Source: an uncultured Lachnospiraceae bacterium
GTDB taxonomy: Bacteria; Bacillota; Clostridia; Lachnospirales; Lachnospiraceae
Assembly (NCBI GenBank): GCA_945913255.1
Contig: CAMEDC010000033.1
Span: 1 to 35,474 of the forward strand
Direction of reading: 5' to 3'
Length of the DNA stretch: 35,474 bases
In this document: in pieces, positions 25,935-34,058 of the stretch
How the letters are laid out: each line of letters starts with the position of its first letter
How positions within the stretch are numbered: position 1 is the stretch's first letter
Made by a program: the position numbers and the translations under genes
The notes under the pieces: model-generated
Told to the model about the DNA's origin: nothing
Database searches by the model: none
The model's input: the letters and a program-made list of their open reading frames with translations, nothing else

Positions 25935-26007
25935 TTGAATAAACCTCCATCATGATTCTTAATCTGTCTGAGTTATTTTCTCAGATACTTTTTATTCCTC
26001 TCTTGAT

Positions 26008-27495
26008 TCACTTTTTATTTGCAAATGCCGCCTTAACGACTTCATAGGCTCCGTTATATATTCCTACCTCTTTGTTCCGCACGATGTTATCGCACATGTC
26101 GCAGAAGTATTTTGTCTCCTCCGTAAAAAGCTTCAGCATTTGCAGTGTATGAGGAATATCTCTGCATTCCAATGTACCGTCACCGATTTCCGCCGAGTGG
26201 ATGGCTCCCCACTGTTCATGCCCTCCGACTCTCCTGATAAACAGCTTGGGAACCGGATAAAATGCCAGTTCACTGGGTTTTGTAACCAGTACATCACAGC
26301 TTCTCATCAGAAGATTGGTACAGTAAACCGCCTCAAAAATATTCTCATGCCAGAAACCATGAATTCCTTCTGTTTTTCCCTCCAGTGAATTTTCAGCAAA
26401 TTTCCTTGTCTCTTCCCAGTTATTAAAATGCTCCGTTGCATACTCCTTCATCTCCGGGAGCTGCGCACAAAGTTCTGTCCAGACATTGCGGTAATCTCCC
26501 ACATTCACGTATAAAGCAGCCTTCCTCTCACGAATCAGTGGCAGAAGTTCCCGGATAATCTCAGCAAAAATTTCTCTCTGTGCTCCTGCACCTCCTATTG
26601 TCAAAAGAAATCTCATGGGCTCTCCGTTTTTCTTTCGCGCTTTTCTCGCTTCACAGTCTTTCTCAATATTGCTTACAATTTCATGGTCAATATAGTGACC
26701 CGTATAGATGAGTGCATCCTCGGGCATCGGTTTCAGCACATTGTTCCCCTGCATGCCGTTTAAAATGCGATATCCCTGGTATGCATACCGGGTCTGAACC
26801 GTGTGGAGTGCACCTTCTGCCAAATGCAGCGCCATAGGCCAGTTATCCGGCACTGCATTCACCACATCCTTCATCCCAGCATGAATTGCCGCCTGTGCCG
26901 GCCATACATGAGTTGCCACAACGGGAATGCTCTTTGGGATATTACGAAAGACCGGAGCCATCAGTTCTGCATTTTTCTGGTCGCAAGCATTATAGGAAAG
27001 CTTCCGGAATCCTTCGTAATTCATAGGTTCCCAGACAAATCTGTTAAACAGTCTGCTTTTCTGGGAAATCCTGGAGCCAAGGGAATACAAATCGTTTTGC
27101 GCGCTGATTACCTTGGTACAGGTCGTCTGCGGATAAGAATTCAAATCCATCCAATAAGGCTGATAGCCCAATGCATGTGCCGCTGATGCAATTGCCATGG
27201 AAATGCGGTAATGACCAAATCCCATCCGGATATTTCCGACAATAATGCCCTTTTCCGTGTCAAATCCTTCCGGAACCTTTTCCGCATCAGCCTTCTCTGC
27301 TTTTTTTCCATCTCCCAGTCGGATTTCCTGTACACCCAAAATTCCACCGATAGTAGGATTCTCAACCACTGTGACCGGATAACTGATTCCCGAATCGTCT
27401 CCGAATTTTTTTGCAAACTTTTCTTTTGTTCTTACAGCCTTTTTGCATACAGCTTTCTTCATCTCATTCCCGAAAATCACTGTTGACTTTTCCAT
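26008..27495 (-). CDS. GT-B-like (MurG/MGDG-synthase fold) protein of unknown function
   Basis: The product is about 495 residues from ATG 27495, preferred because AAAGGA precedes it; a frame from 27519 has no such site. Two glycosyltransferase-B-like halves can be seen. The N-terminal half has GNIRMGFGHYRISMAIASAA, a GHxR-type loop like that in MurG and diacylglycerol glycosyltransferases. The C-terminal half has FLLTIGGAGAQRE and VLVTKPSELAFYPVPKLF, then RRVGGHEQWGA, like the donor-binding loop 'TKPG..E'. No membrane helix or signal is visible. I do not recognise a characterised family, so activity is inferred only from fold-like motifs. It is embedded between GH2 and the MelB-like transporter, so a role in glycoside handling is likely (inference). 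Confidence 0.7.
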   Translation of the reverse strand: MEKSTVIFGNEMKKAVCKKAVRTKEKFAKKFGDDSGISYPVTVVENPTIGGILGVQEIRLGDGKKAEKADAEKVPEGFDTEKGIIVGNIRMGFGHYRISMAIASAAHALGYQPYWMDLNSYPQTTCTKVISAQNDLYSLGSRISQKSRLFNRFVWEPMNYEGFRKLSYNACDQKNAELMAPVFRNIPKSIPVVATHVWPAQAAIHAGMKDVVNAVPDNWPMALHLAEGALHTVQTRYAYQGYRILNGMQGNNVLKPMPEDALIYTGHYIDHEIVSNIEKDCEARKARKKNGEPMRFLLTIGGAGAQREIFAEIIRELLPLIRERKAALYVNVGDYRNVWTELCAQLPEMKEYATEHFNNWEETRKFAENSLEGKTEGIHGFWHENIFEAVYCTNLLMRSCDVLVTKPSELAFYPVPKLFIRRVGGHEQWGAIHSAEIGDGTLECRDIPHTLQMLKLFTEETKYFCDMCDNIVRNKEVGIYNGAYEVVKAAFANKK

Positions 27496-27525
27496 TTTAC
27501 ACGATTCCTTTCTCATCATAAATTC

Positions 27526-29973
27526 TTACTGCTTTACAGATGCAGATGATACAGTAAATATCAGTTCGCAGCTCTGCGTTTGTCCATTGCGAATGATAAG
27601 CCGTCCCGCTCCCGACGTTCCAATACTTTTCACATAGGTTCCTCCCATACCTCCCTTTAAGGAGATGCATTGTGGTCCTATCAATGCAATATCACCCTCA
27701 GTCTCCAACTGAACAGGCTCATTAAAGAAGGGCAGCACATTCCCGTTCTGGTCTACAGCTTTGATTCTCACAAGCGCCACATCATAGGAACATTTCTCTG
27801 TCAGTTCCGTATGATCCGCCGAGCACTGAATGCTTATCTTCTTCGCAGGTTCCTTTACTATTTTCTTCACCACTTTCCCGTCTTTGATGGCTTCAAAGCG
27901 ATAGACAGTTGAAGCACCGCCCCAGTCACCAATATACTTATTATACAATTTAACGGCCTCAGCCGGCTTCATACGATAAAAGATCATAAGCTTCAGTGCT
28001 GTCAGGTACACCCGCTTGGGAAGGTTTCCCAGACCGTATAGAGCTGTGGCATTCAGAGCCTCCTTTATATTCTTTGCCTGTGCAGGTTTGAAATTCTCTT
28101 CTTCCTCAATGACATTTCCTATAAAGTCATCCAATGCGACGGGACCGTGCTTTAAATTTCGGAAAGGAGAATCGCCCGGGAAATATTCCTTGATAAATCG
28201 ATTGTTCTTGTACATGCGCACACTGTCCGCATTTGAATAAATCCAGATAATGCCTCTGTTACAGCCGGGATGCTCGCCAATATCCATTGTGGAACTGATT
28301 TTCAAGATTGTTTCCTTTTCCTGCTGGCAGGCGTAAATGTAAGCTGCATCCTTCGGATTACGGAACATATCCATTACTCCGTGATAGCAGATACGGTCAC
28401 CGCTCCCGAAATCCTTATGGGTGTTATAATCAAACATACACCACCCGAAGCTTCCGGCAATATCAGATTCTCCTGCCACAGCATTCAAAACCACAGCATG
28501 CCGGATTGCATGCTCTCTTCTATGTTCCTCTGTATCAAAGGCTTTGGTTGGATACATATGACCATTGTACTCGCTGACCAAATAACCCTTTCTCATATCC
28601 GAGGTAACTTTTCTCTTTGGCTCGCAGCCGCGTGCCACACCGTCGTGTAAAAAATCATTGTAGGTATATACATCCTCCAAAAGACTGCTTTTCTTATGCG
28701 CCCTGACACCGCCTGTCTGTCTGGATGGATCAAGTCTGTGTGCAGCTTCATTGGTCTTCTTGTAAAACCTATCGTCATCCTGAGACTCATTGATTCGAAC
28801 GCCCCAAAGAATGATGGACGGATGATTCCGGTACTGCTTGACCATATCTTCCGTATTCTGAACTGCCTGTTCCTTCCATTTCAAGTCTCCGATATGCTGC
28901 CATCCCGGTATTTCAGTAAATACAAGCAGTCCGATCTCATTACACTTTTGTAAAAAGTAATGGCTTTGCGGATAGTGCGAGGTACGAACGGCATTGACTC
29001 CCAGCTCTTCCTTCAAAATAACCGCATCCAACTCTTGCATGGATTGGGGCATTGCATACCCAACATAAGGATAGCACTGGTGTCTGTTTAAGCCACGAAG
29101 CTTTGTCTTTTTATTATTCAGATAGAATCCGTCGGCTTTAAATTCACCTTTCCGGAATCCAAAGGGAACCTCCCTCTCATCCAGCAGCTTCTCACCTTCA
29201 TACAACCGGGAAACCAAAGTATACAGAACCGGATGTTCCACACTCCAGAGTTTTACCTGTTCCAGTTCCACACACTCTGCATTACCTGAACCTAAATTGT
29301 TTTCTATCACAGTAAATTGTCCCAGTTCCTTCTCTTCACCATTCAGTTCTTTTAAGAACAGCTTAAGCAGAAGGTTCTCACACTTGCCGGAAGACTTTAC
29401 TTCGCAGGAAGTAACAAGCTTTACTCTCGTTGCTGTATTTCCTTCAGCTGAAATACAGGTATCCGCAATCTCACAATAATGGAACACATCACTGATATAA
29501 CTTTGCTCTTTTACTTCCAGATAGACATCTCGATAGATGCCGCCGTAGGTCATATAATCAATCACGTATCCGAAGGGCGGTACATTCAATGTTTCCCTGC
29601 TGTCCACTCTGACTGTTATGATATTTTCCTGACCATAAATTACTGCATCTGAAATATCCAGGGTAAACGCAGTATATCCGCAATGATGCTCACCGATAGC
29701 TTTACCGTTACAGTAAACAATACTTTCATGCGCCACTCCTTCAAAGGTCAATAACAGCTTTTTCCCATTCCATTTCTCCGGGACAAACAGCTTCCTTCGA
29801 TAGCCGCTGACCATCTGATATACTGCTTCATCAAAATAGGAAAACGGTGTCTCTGCCACAGTATGCGGCAGTCGGACTTCTTCCAGTTCCGCATCCAAAT
29901 AATCCGGTTGAATCAAATCATCAGTAAACACCTTCGTAAAACGCCAGTCCTCATTCAGATAGATTCTGCTCAT
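27526..29973 (-). CDS. GH2 glycosidase (beta-galactosidase or beta-glucuronidase type)
   Basis: This 815-residue protein has the GH2 order. A jelly-roll sugar-binding domain comes first, with SGYRRKLFVPEKWNGKKLLLTFEGV, then an immunoglobulin-like domain and the TIM barrel. The barrel starts at LRGLNRHQCYPYVG and has GVNAVRTSHYPQ. The acid/base is E396 (WGVRINESQDD) and the nucleophile E468 (YLVSEYNGH), 72 residues apart. C-terminal beta domains follow (SADHTELTEKCSYDVALV). No signal peptide is present. The GVRINES variant differs from the textbook WSLGNE, so specificity may not be plain lactose; beta-galactoside or beta-glucuronide are options. AAGGAG lies upstream. It starts 17 nt after tetR. 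Confidence 0.92.
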   Translation of the reverse strand: MSRIYLNEDWRFTKVFTDDLIQPDYLDAELEEVRLPHTVAETPFSYFDEAVYQMVSGYRRKLFVPEKWNGKKLLLTFEGVAHESIVYCNGKAIGEHHCGYTAFTLDISDAVIYGQENIITVRVDSRETLNVPPFGYVIDYMTYGGIYRDVYLEVKEQSYISDVFHYCEIADTCISAEGNTATRVKLVTSCEVKSSGKCENLLLKLFLKELNGEEKELGQFTVIENNLGSGNAECVELEQVKLWSVEHPVLYTLVSRLYEGEKLLDEREVPFGFRKGEFKADGFYLNNKKTKLRGLNRHQCYPYVGYAMPQSMQELDAVILKEELGVNAVRTSHYPQSHYFLQKCNEIGLLVFTEIPGWQHIGDLKWKEQAVQNTEDMVKQYRNHPSIILWGVRINESQDDDRFYKKTNEAAHRLDPSRQTGGVRAHKKSSLLEDVYTYNDFLHDGVARGCEPKRKVTSDMRKGYLVSEYNGHMYPTKAFDTEEHRREHAIRHAVVLNAVAGESDIAGSFGWCMFDYNTHKDFGSGDRICYHGVMDMFRNPKDAAYIYACQQEKETILKISSTMDIGEHPGCNRGIIWIYSNADSVRMYKNNRFIKEYFPGDSPFRNLKHGPVALDDFIGNVIEEEENFKPAQAKNIKEALNATALYGLGNLPKRVYLTALKLMIFYRMKPAEAVKLYNKYIGDWGGASTVYRFEAIKDGKVVKKIVKEPAKKISIQCSADHTELTEKCSYDVALVRIKAVDQNGNVLPFFNEPVQLETEGDIALIGPQCISLKGGMGGTYVKSIGTSGAGRLIIRNGQTQSCELIFTVSSASVKQ

Positions 29974-29990
29974 CTGTTTCGCTCACTCCT

Positions 29991-30581
29991 TCAGTCTTTT
30001 ACTGCAATGCCATCCACAATCACACCAACCACTTCATCCAGTGCCTCCAGATAGTTGATATCGTTTCTGATCAGAATATCCCTCTGGAAAAACTGTTCCA
30101 AAGATGCTTCCAGCATCATCTTTATGATTGGTATATTTACCTTTCTGACAACTCCCTCAGTCATTCCCTTCTCCAAGAGCTCGATTGTGTTCTCCCATCC
30201 GGTCTCCAGCCGTTCCTCCACCTTAGCATAAATATGCGGATACTTATCTCTCAGTAAGTACAATTGTCTGAAATCGATATTTTTGTACCCTTCCGGCATG
30301 ACTCCAAGTATTTTTCTTATTTTTTCCAGTGTATTAAGACTATCATCTCTCAGTACCTCTTCTTCGCTCTCCTTGATGGAATCAAACAGAAAATCAACCA
30401 TTGCTGTAAACAGACTTTCTTTGTCATCAAATACGGTATAAATAGTCTTTTTACTGATATTTAATGTCTTTGCGATATCGTCCATGGTGAATTTTATTCC
30501 TTTTTGATTGAATACTGCCAATGTTCCTTCCAGAATCGTTGTCTTCAGCTCCGTCACTTTATTAAGCTCTATTGTTTCCAT
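29991..30581 (-). CDS. TetR-family transcriptional regulator of the glycosidase operon
   Basis: The product is 196 residues from ATG 30581, with GGAGG 7 nt upstream; a frame from 30620 is rejected. The helix-turn-helix is at about residues 20-55 (FTMDDIAKTLNISKKTIYTVFDDKESLF), followed by an all-helical ligand and dimerisation domain. It is first in a row of five genes with short gaps (tetR, GH2, GT-B-like, MelB-like, GH36). The promoter in front of it is flanked by two copies of the same inverted repeat. TetR proteins usually repress their own operon and let go on ligand binding; the ligand here is likely a sugar derivative, but that is a guess. Confidence 0.92.
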   Translation of the reverse strand: METIELNKVTELKTTILEGTLAVFNQKGIKFTMDDIAKTLNISKKTIYTVFDDKESLFTAMVDFLFDSIKESEEEVLRDDSLNTLEKIRKILGVMPEGYKNIDFRQLYLLRDKYPHIYAKVEERLETGWENTIELLEKGMTEGVVRKVNIPIIKMMLEASLEQFFQRDILIRNDINYLEALDEVVGVIVDGIAVKD

Positions 30582-30622
30582 GGTAAATCCTCCATCCTGT
30601 ATTTTCTCAGCCAAGCCCAAGA

Positions 30623-30709
30623 GGAAACTGATTTTCTTGTTTTAGTTTCCTAAATTATAACATTGTATTTATTTTTATACAAGAAACTAATTTCACAAAT
30701 TCAGTTTCC
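30623..30709 (-). promoter_or_regulatory. tetR promoter with two identical-architecture operators
   Basis: On the minus strand TTGTAT (30682-30677) and TATAAT (30659-30654) are 17 bp apart. Two 28-bp inverted repeats of form GGAAACT-N14-AGTTTCC lie at 30623-30650 and 30682-30709; the arms at 30682 carry one mismatch (AGAAACT). They flank the promoter, and the second touches the -35 box. This is a strong candidate for autoregulation. Confidence 0.75.
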
Positions 30710-30781
30710 ATTTTTTATCTATTCCTCACAACTCAAGTAAAATAGGCAAGTGATATGGTGTAGTTAATTTAAAACTGTTGC

Positions 30782-30950
30782 ACTAGTACATCATTCAAAA
30801 ATTAGCTAGACCAATAACGCAGTATCAGTTTTCATTCTGCAAAGAAGAAAATCGACGGCGTAGCGGTGGCTACGTCTAGATTTTCTGATGCAGTAGATGA
30901 AAATTCAGACAAGTTATTTGGTCTAGCTATTTGCAGAATGATGTACTAGT
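30782..30950. mobile_element. 169-bp MITE-like palindromic element
   Basis: The termini are a 15-bp perfect inverted repeat ACTAGTACATCATTC, and the homology continues inward through AGCTAGACCAA(A)TAAC and on to the centre (CGTAGC GGTG GCTACG). The whole element folds into one long hairpin. It encodes nothing and shows no clear target-site duplication. It sits between the tetR promoter and the terminator of the ABC operon. No other copy is seen in this window, so a MITE identity is inferred from structure alone. Confidence 0.65.
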
Positions 30951-30975
30951 TTTATAGCCATGTCATAATTATAAA

Positions 30976-31016
30976 AAGCGTCAGTATCATAATCTCGAGA
31001 AACGATACTGACGCTT
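30976..31016 (-). terminator. Terminator of the ABC-2 transporter operon
   Basis: Arms 30976-30988 and 31004-31016 (AAGCGTCAGTATC / GATACTGACGCTT) give a 13-bp perfect stem. On the minus strand it is followed by a U-rich tail (TTTTTATAATT), about 85 nt beyond the last ABC gene. The plus-strand tail is also T-rich, so it may work both ways. Confidence 0.85.
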
Positions 31017-31100
31017 CTTTATTAAATTTTCTAAATTATAGATTATTTTCTCCAAAAATCAACTACTGTGAGCAGGTTTAAGGTCTATTACGCCCCTACA

Positions 31101-31907
31101 TCATGAACCGCTCGACTGATATTTCCGTACTCCATAGCGCCACAGTGCATAAGACGGAATCAAAAACCAAAGTGCCAACAACGGCAGGAAAATAAACCCG
31201 TCATTCTCCGTTCTGTCAAGCAGATACAGAAGGGGATAATACTGTACTAACGCGTATGGAATCACAAATGTTGTAATCTGAAGCATCCTTTTGCCATAGA
31301 CGCCAAACGGATACTTGCCGTATTCCCGTGCTCCGTCTGTAAACATATTCATAAATTCCAGCCCCTCCAACGTAAAAAAGCTAAGCGCAGCATAAATCAT
31401 GAACAGTCCCGTAAACAGCCCGACTCCTCCAATCAGCATAAAGACAACTGTCAGTATCTTTGCTGCTGTCCAATGAACTTCCACATGGGTCATTCCATAC
31501 ACAAACATCACTATTGCTTGCAGGACTTTCCCGATTCGAACCAGTTCAAATTTACTACCCAGCACCTGCAGCACTTCGCTTCTTGGTCGAAGCAGTACTC
31601 TGTCAAAGGTTCCCTGGCGTATCATGGAAGGAAAAGTATCAAAACCTCTTGCCCAGATTTCCGCCAGCGTAAATTCCATAAGCATAATGGAAAAACATAA
31701 AAGCACCTCACTGTAGGTAAATCCCTTTACATTTGAAAAACGCTGAAACATGTAATATACCCCTATCAATACGCTGAACGAAACCATGAACTGTCCAAAT
31801 GCCATCATGAAAAAAGAGGCTTTATACTGCATGGCACTTTTGACAACAACAGCCAGATAATGCAGATACAGCTTCAAACCGCTTGTTTTTTTCTTCATTT
31901 CATGCAC
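31101..31907 (-). CDS. ABC-2 type permease (COG3694-like)
   Basis: This 268-residue protein has six predicted transmembrane helices in the ABC-2 exporter arrangement. It has features of the COG3694-type permease: VLLRPRSEVLQVLGSKFE, the amphipathic segment after the second helix (RQGTFDRVLLRPRS), and FTLEGLEFMNMFTDGAREYGKYP. It pairs with the other permease encoded upstream to form a heterodimeric channel with the ATPase. The start at 31907 uses AAAGGAAAGGGG. The upstream permease ends 9 nt earlier. Substrates of this family are not known; peptide or drug export is often proposed. Confidence 0.9.
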   Translation of the reverse strand: MHEMKKKTSGLKLYLHYLAVVVKSAMQYKASFFMMAFGQFMVSFSVLIGVYYMFQRFSNVKGFTYSEVLLCFSIMLMEFTLAEIWARGFDTFPSMIRQGTFDRVLLRPRSEVLQVLGSKFELVRIGKVLQAIVMFVYGMTHVEVHWTAAKILTVVFMLIGGVGLFTGLFMIYAALSFFTLEGLEFMNMFTDGAREYGKYPFGVYGKRMLQITTFVIPYALVQYYPLLYLLDRTENDGFIFLPLLALWFLIPSYALWRYGVRKYQSSGS

Positions 31908-31916
31908 CCCTTTCCT

Positions 31917-32720
31917 TTAACCGCCTTGTACCACGGCTCTTCTCTCTCCTCTTGCACCAATCATTCTTCCAACCACATTCAGTACGATCAGCCAGATAAA
32001 CTGCACAAGAATTGCCCTGTACATCTGTTGTCCGGACAGATTTCCGCTGTAAATACGAAAAGGGACATTCCCTGTGGACGCGAACGGATTCAATTCCAGA
32101 ATTCTCTGCACATGCTCCGGGAAAAAAGGCAGCGGGATAATCTGGCCGGACAGGACTTCCACTACCGAACAAAACAGAATCTTCAGTCCATCACCCGATA
32201 TGGTAAACAGAGAAGCGACATACACCAGCATATTCAGCGAAATCATCACCAATAGTCCAAGTGACAGCGAGACAATAAACCAGAAAAACGCCTGGGCTGA
32301 TGCCGGCAGCTCAAGACCATACCCCTTCGGTAAAAAGGCCGCCACTGTCAGAATGGGAATACACCGAAGTGCAGCTCTGGATAATCTCAGGGCAATGCTT
32401 CTGGCAAACCACATATCATAAATATGGATTGGGCGGCACAATTCATAGGCAAGATTCCCATTATTGATAATATCAAAGATTTCCCCCTCGAACATCCACG
32501 CTCCGAAAAAGGCAAGCAGTGCCTGTTGAAGCCATACATAAGATGCCGTCGCCTCCATGGTCATGGGATATGCCGCAGGGTCCGCTTCATAAAAGGCATG
32601 GAATACCATGATTTCCATGAATCCCCAGAAAAACTGTGTTGCCATGCCTGCCAGCGCTGCCGTGCGATATTGTAAGCCGGTCACAAGACGCAGTCTGAAA
32701 AAAGAGATATATTTTTTCAT
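31917..32720 (-). CDS. ABC-2 type permease (COG4587-like)
   Basis: This 267-residue integral membrane protein has about six helices. Typical segments are QFFWGFMEIMVFHAFYE, LAYELCRPIHIYDMWFARS and SGQIIPLPFFPEHVQRILELNPFA. It is the second permease of an ABC-2 exporter of the COG4586/4587/3694 type. The start is preceded by a GGGGGAT site and lies 12 nt after the ATPase stop. The following permease begins 9 nt after this gene ends, so all three are one operon. No substrate can be deduced. Confidence 0.9.
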   Translation of the reverse strand: MKKYISFFRLRLVTGLQYRTAALAGMATQFFWGFMEIMVFHAFYEADPAAYPMTMEATASYVWLQQALLAFFGAWMFEGEIFDIINNGNLAYELCRPIHIYDMWFARSIALRLSRAALRCIPILTVAAFLPKGYGLELPASAQAFFWFIVSLSLGLLVMISLNMLVYVASLFTISGDGLKILFCSVVEVLSGQIIPLPFFPEHVQRILELNPFASTGNVPFRIYSGNLSGQQMYRAILVQFIWLIVLNVVGRMIGARGERRAVVQGG

Positions 32721-32732
32721 GCAACATCCCCC

Positions 32733-33560
32733 CTATATCTCGTAAGCACGGTACAATTCCGCCAGTGTCTCATCCATGCTCTCGCCGCCGCGCTTAATAT
32801 CTTCCAGCCCGCCATCCATAAGTATCTGTCCTTTTCCAATCAGAATAATGCGGCTTGCCAGTGCCTCGATATCCTGCATATCATGTGTCGTCAGAATTAC
32901 TGTTGTCCCATGCTCCTGATTGCGTTTTTTTACAAACTCACGCACCGCAAGCTTTGACACCGCATCCAGGCCGATGGTCGGCTCATCCAGGAACAGAATT
33001 TTCGGGCTGTGCAACAGGGATGCTGCAATTTCACACCGCATACGCTGCCCCAAGGATAATTGTCTTGTCGGTGTTCTCAACAATTCTCCTAAATTCAGTA
33101 ACTCAGTTAATTCTTCGAGATTTTCCCGATAAACGGGTTCGGAAATGGAATAGATATCCTTTAAAAGTTCAAAGGAATCTATGACGGGAACATCCCACCA
33201 AAGCTGTGAACGTTGTCCAAAGACAACTCCAATCCGACTCACATGCTCAATACGGCTGCATCTCTCCTGCTTCGTCAACGGCACTTTCGTACCGGAATTC
33301 CAGAGAATTCTGCCGTCCACAGTCACATAGCCGCTGTCTGGTATCAATATTCCGCTTAGAATTTTGATTGTGGAGCTTTTCCCTGCTCCGTTGGGGCCGA
33401 TATAGCCCACCATCTCACCATCGTTTATGGTAAAGCTGACGTTTCTCAGGGCATGAATCTCCTCATATTCCCTGTGAAAGAGCGCCTTGCAGGCCTCGGT
33501 AAAGCCCGCGTTTCGTTTTGCAATCCTGTACGATTTGCATACGTTCTCCATCGTAATCAT
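32733..33560 (-). CDS. ABC-2 exporter ATP-binding protein (COG4586-like, short)
   Basis: The protein has 275 residues. Walker A is GPNGAGKS (residues 55-62), the Q-loop region is VVFGQRSQLWWD, the signature is LSLGQRMRCEIA, Walker B is ILFLDEPTIGLD and the switch is TTHD. The N-terminal stretch (NAGFTEACKALFHREYEEIHALRN) and FGQRSQLWWD are typical of COG4586 ATPases. Those proteins are usually 310-330 residues; here the C-terminal regulatory region is short, jumping from LMDGGLEDIKRGGES directly to DETLAELYRAYEI. This suggests an internal loss of some 45 residues. AGGAGGAAG precedes the ATG. The gene is preceded by a strong promoter and a roughly 190-nt structured leader. Confidence 0.92.
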   Translation of the reverse strand: MITMENVCKSYRIAKRNAGFTEACKALFHREYEEIHALRNVSFTINDGEMVGYIGPNGAGKSSTIKILSGILIPDSGYVTVDGRILWNSGTKVPLTKQERCSRIEHVSRIGVVFGQRSQLWWDVPVIDSFELLKDIYSISEPVYRENLEELTELLNLGELLRTPTRQLSLGQRMRCEIAASLLHSPKILFLDEPTIGLDAVSKLAVREFVKKRNQEHGTTVILTTHDMQDIEALASRIILIGKGQILMDGGLEDIKRGGESMDETLAELYRAYEI

Positions 33561-33579
33561 ACTGCTTCCTCCTGGTAGT

Positions 33580-33762
33580 TTAGATTTTTGTATCTACTTT
33601 CCAAGTAGGTGGTGTCAACACACCTTTCATGCTGCGCACTCAAGTTTGTCGATGGCACTTCAGCCTTCTTCTGCTCTGAATAAGGTCTTCCGCAGCATTC
33701 TGACTATCGGATTTTGCCGATAGATACCTGCTATGAAATTATCCCCCCGTGAGAGGCGAGGG
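33580..33762 (-). ncRNA. Structured 5' leader of the ABC-2 operon (candidate riboswitch or attenuator)
   Basis: The minus-strand RNA between the promoter and the ATPase RBS can form several nested helices. P1 pairs 33721-33727 with 33590-33596 (GTATCTA/TAGATAC). P2 is 33704-33710 with 33717-33723 (CTATCGG/CCGATAG). P3 pairs 33691-33698 with 33629-33636 (8 bp, ATGCTGCG/CGCAGCAT), enclosing smaller helices. P6 is 33611-33615 with 33620-33624 (GGTGT/ACACC), and a CTACTT/AAGTAG hairpin follows. The 3' strand of P1 can instead pair with ATCTA next to the RBS (33569-33574). It also contains two tiny ORFs, MLRKTLFRAEEG (33660-33698) and MKGVLTPPTWKVDTKI (33580-33630). I match it to no known riboswitch class. 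Confidence 0.5.
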
Positions 33763-33768
33763 AATTTG

Positions 33769-33797
33769 ATAATAGCAGATTTGGGGCTGCATGTCAA
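33769..33797 (-). promoter_or_regulatory. Strong sigma-A promoter of the ABC-2 operon
   Basis: On the minus strand TTGACA (33797-33792) and TATTAT (33774-33769) are separated by exactly 17 bp. The predicted start is near 33762, leaving about 200 nt of untranslated leader before the ATPase ATG. Confidence 0.8.
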
Positions 33798-33830
33798 CAA
33801 AGAAACGGCGGGATTTTAAAGAGTTTTTCT

Positions 33831-33858
33831 CACACTTTTTTCTTTGAACCATATCATA
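33831..33858 (+). promoter_or_regulatory. cotJA: Possible mother-cell sigma (SigK/SigE) promoter of cotJABC
   Basis: CATATCATA at 33850-33858 fits the SigK -10 pattern CATANNNTA, with CAC 16 bp upstream (33831-33833). It is also CATA-like for SigE, which drives cotJ in Bacillus. The first gene starts 33 nt downstream. Weak consensus motifs, so tentative. Confidence 0.4.
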
Positions 33859-33890
33859 GTACTAAGCCAAAAAACTTGAAAGGAATCGAA

Positions 33891-34058
33891 ATGCAGGATT
33901 ATATGTACGAAACCAACATTGACAAATTTCCCGTTGCCATGGCTTATGTCCCCTGGCAAAAATTTGACAAGATGTATGACGACCTGGAAAAAGCCTACCG
34001 CATCGGCACCATATTCCCTGAACTAGACAAACCTTTTACGGGAAGGAGATGTGTATAA
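33891..34058 (+). CDS. cotJA: Spore coat-associated protein CotJA
   Basis: The product is 55 residues from ATG 33891, with AAAGGA 6 nt upstream; a TTG start 15 nt earlier is not needed. The sequence (YVPWQKFDKMYDDLEKAYRIGTIFPELDKPF) is the CotJA pattern, including the invariant PWQ and GTIFPELDKPF. CotJA is the small first protein of the cotJ operon and is incorporated into the spore coat with CotJC. The stop TAA overlaps the cotJB ATG by one base (TAATG). Confidence 0.95.
   Translation: MQDYMYETNIDKFPVAMAYVPWQKFDKMYDDLEKAYRIGTIFPELDKPFTGRRCV

Noticed and set aside
33487..33723. Plus-strand 78-codon frame across the ABC leader
   Set aside because: It is antisense to the ATPase start and leader and has no RBS; the leader structure is on the minus strand.
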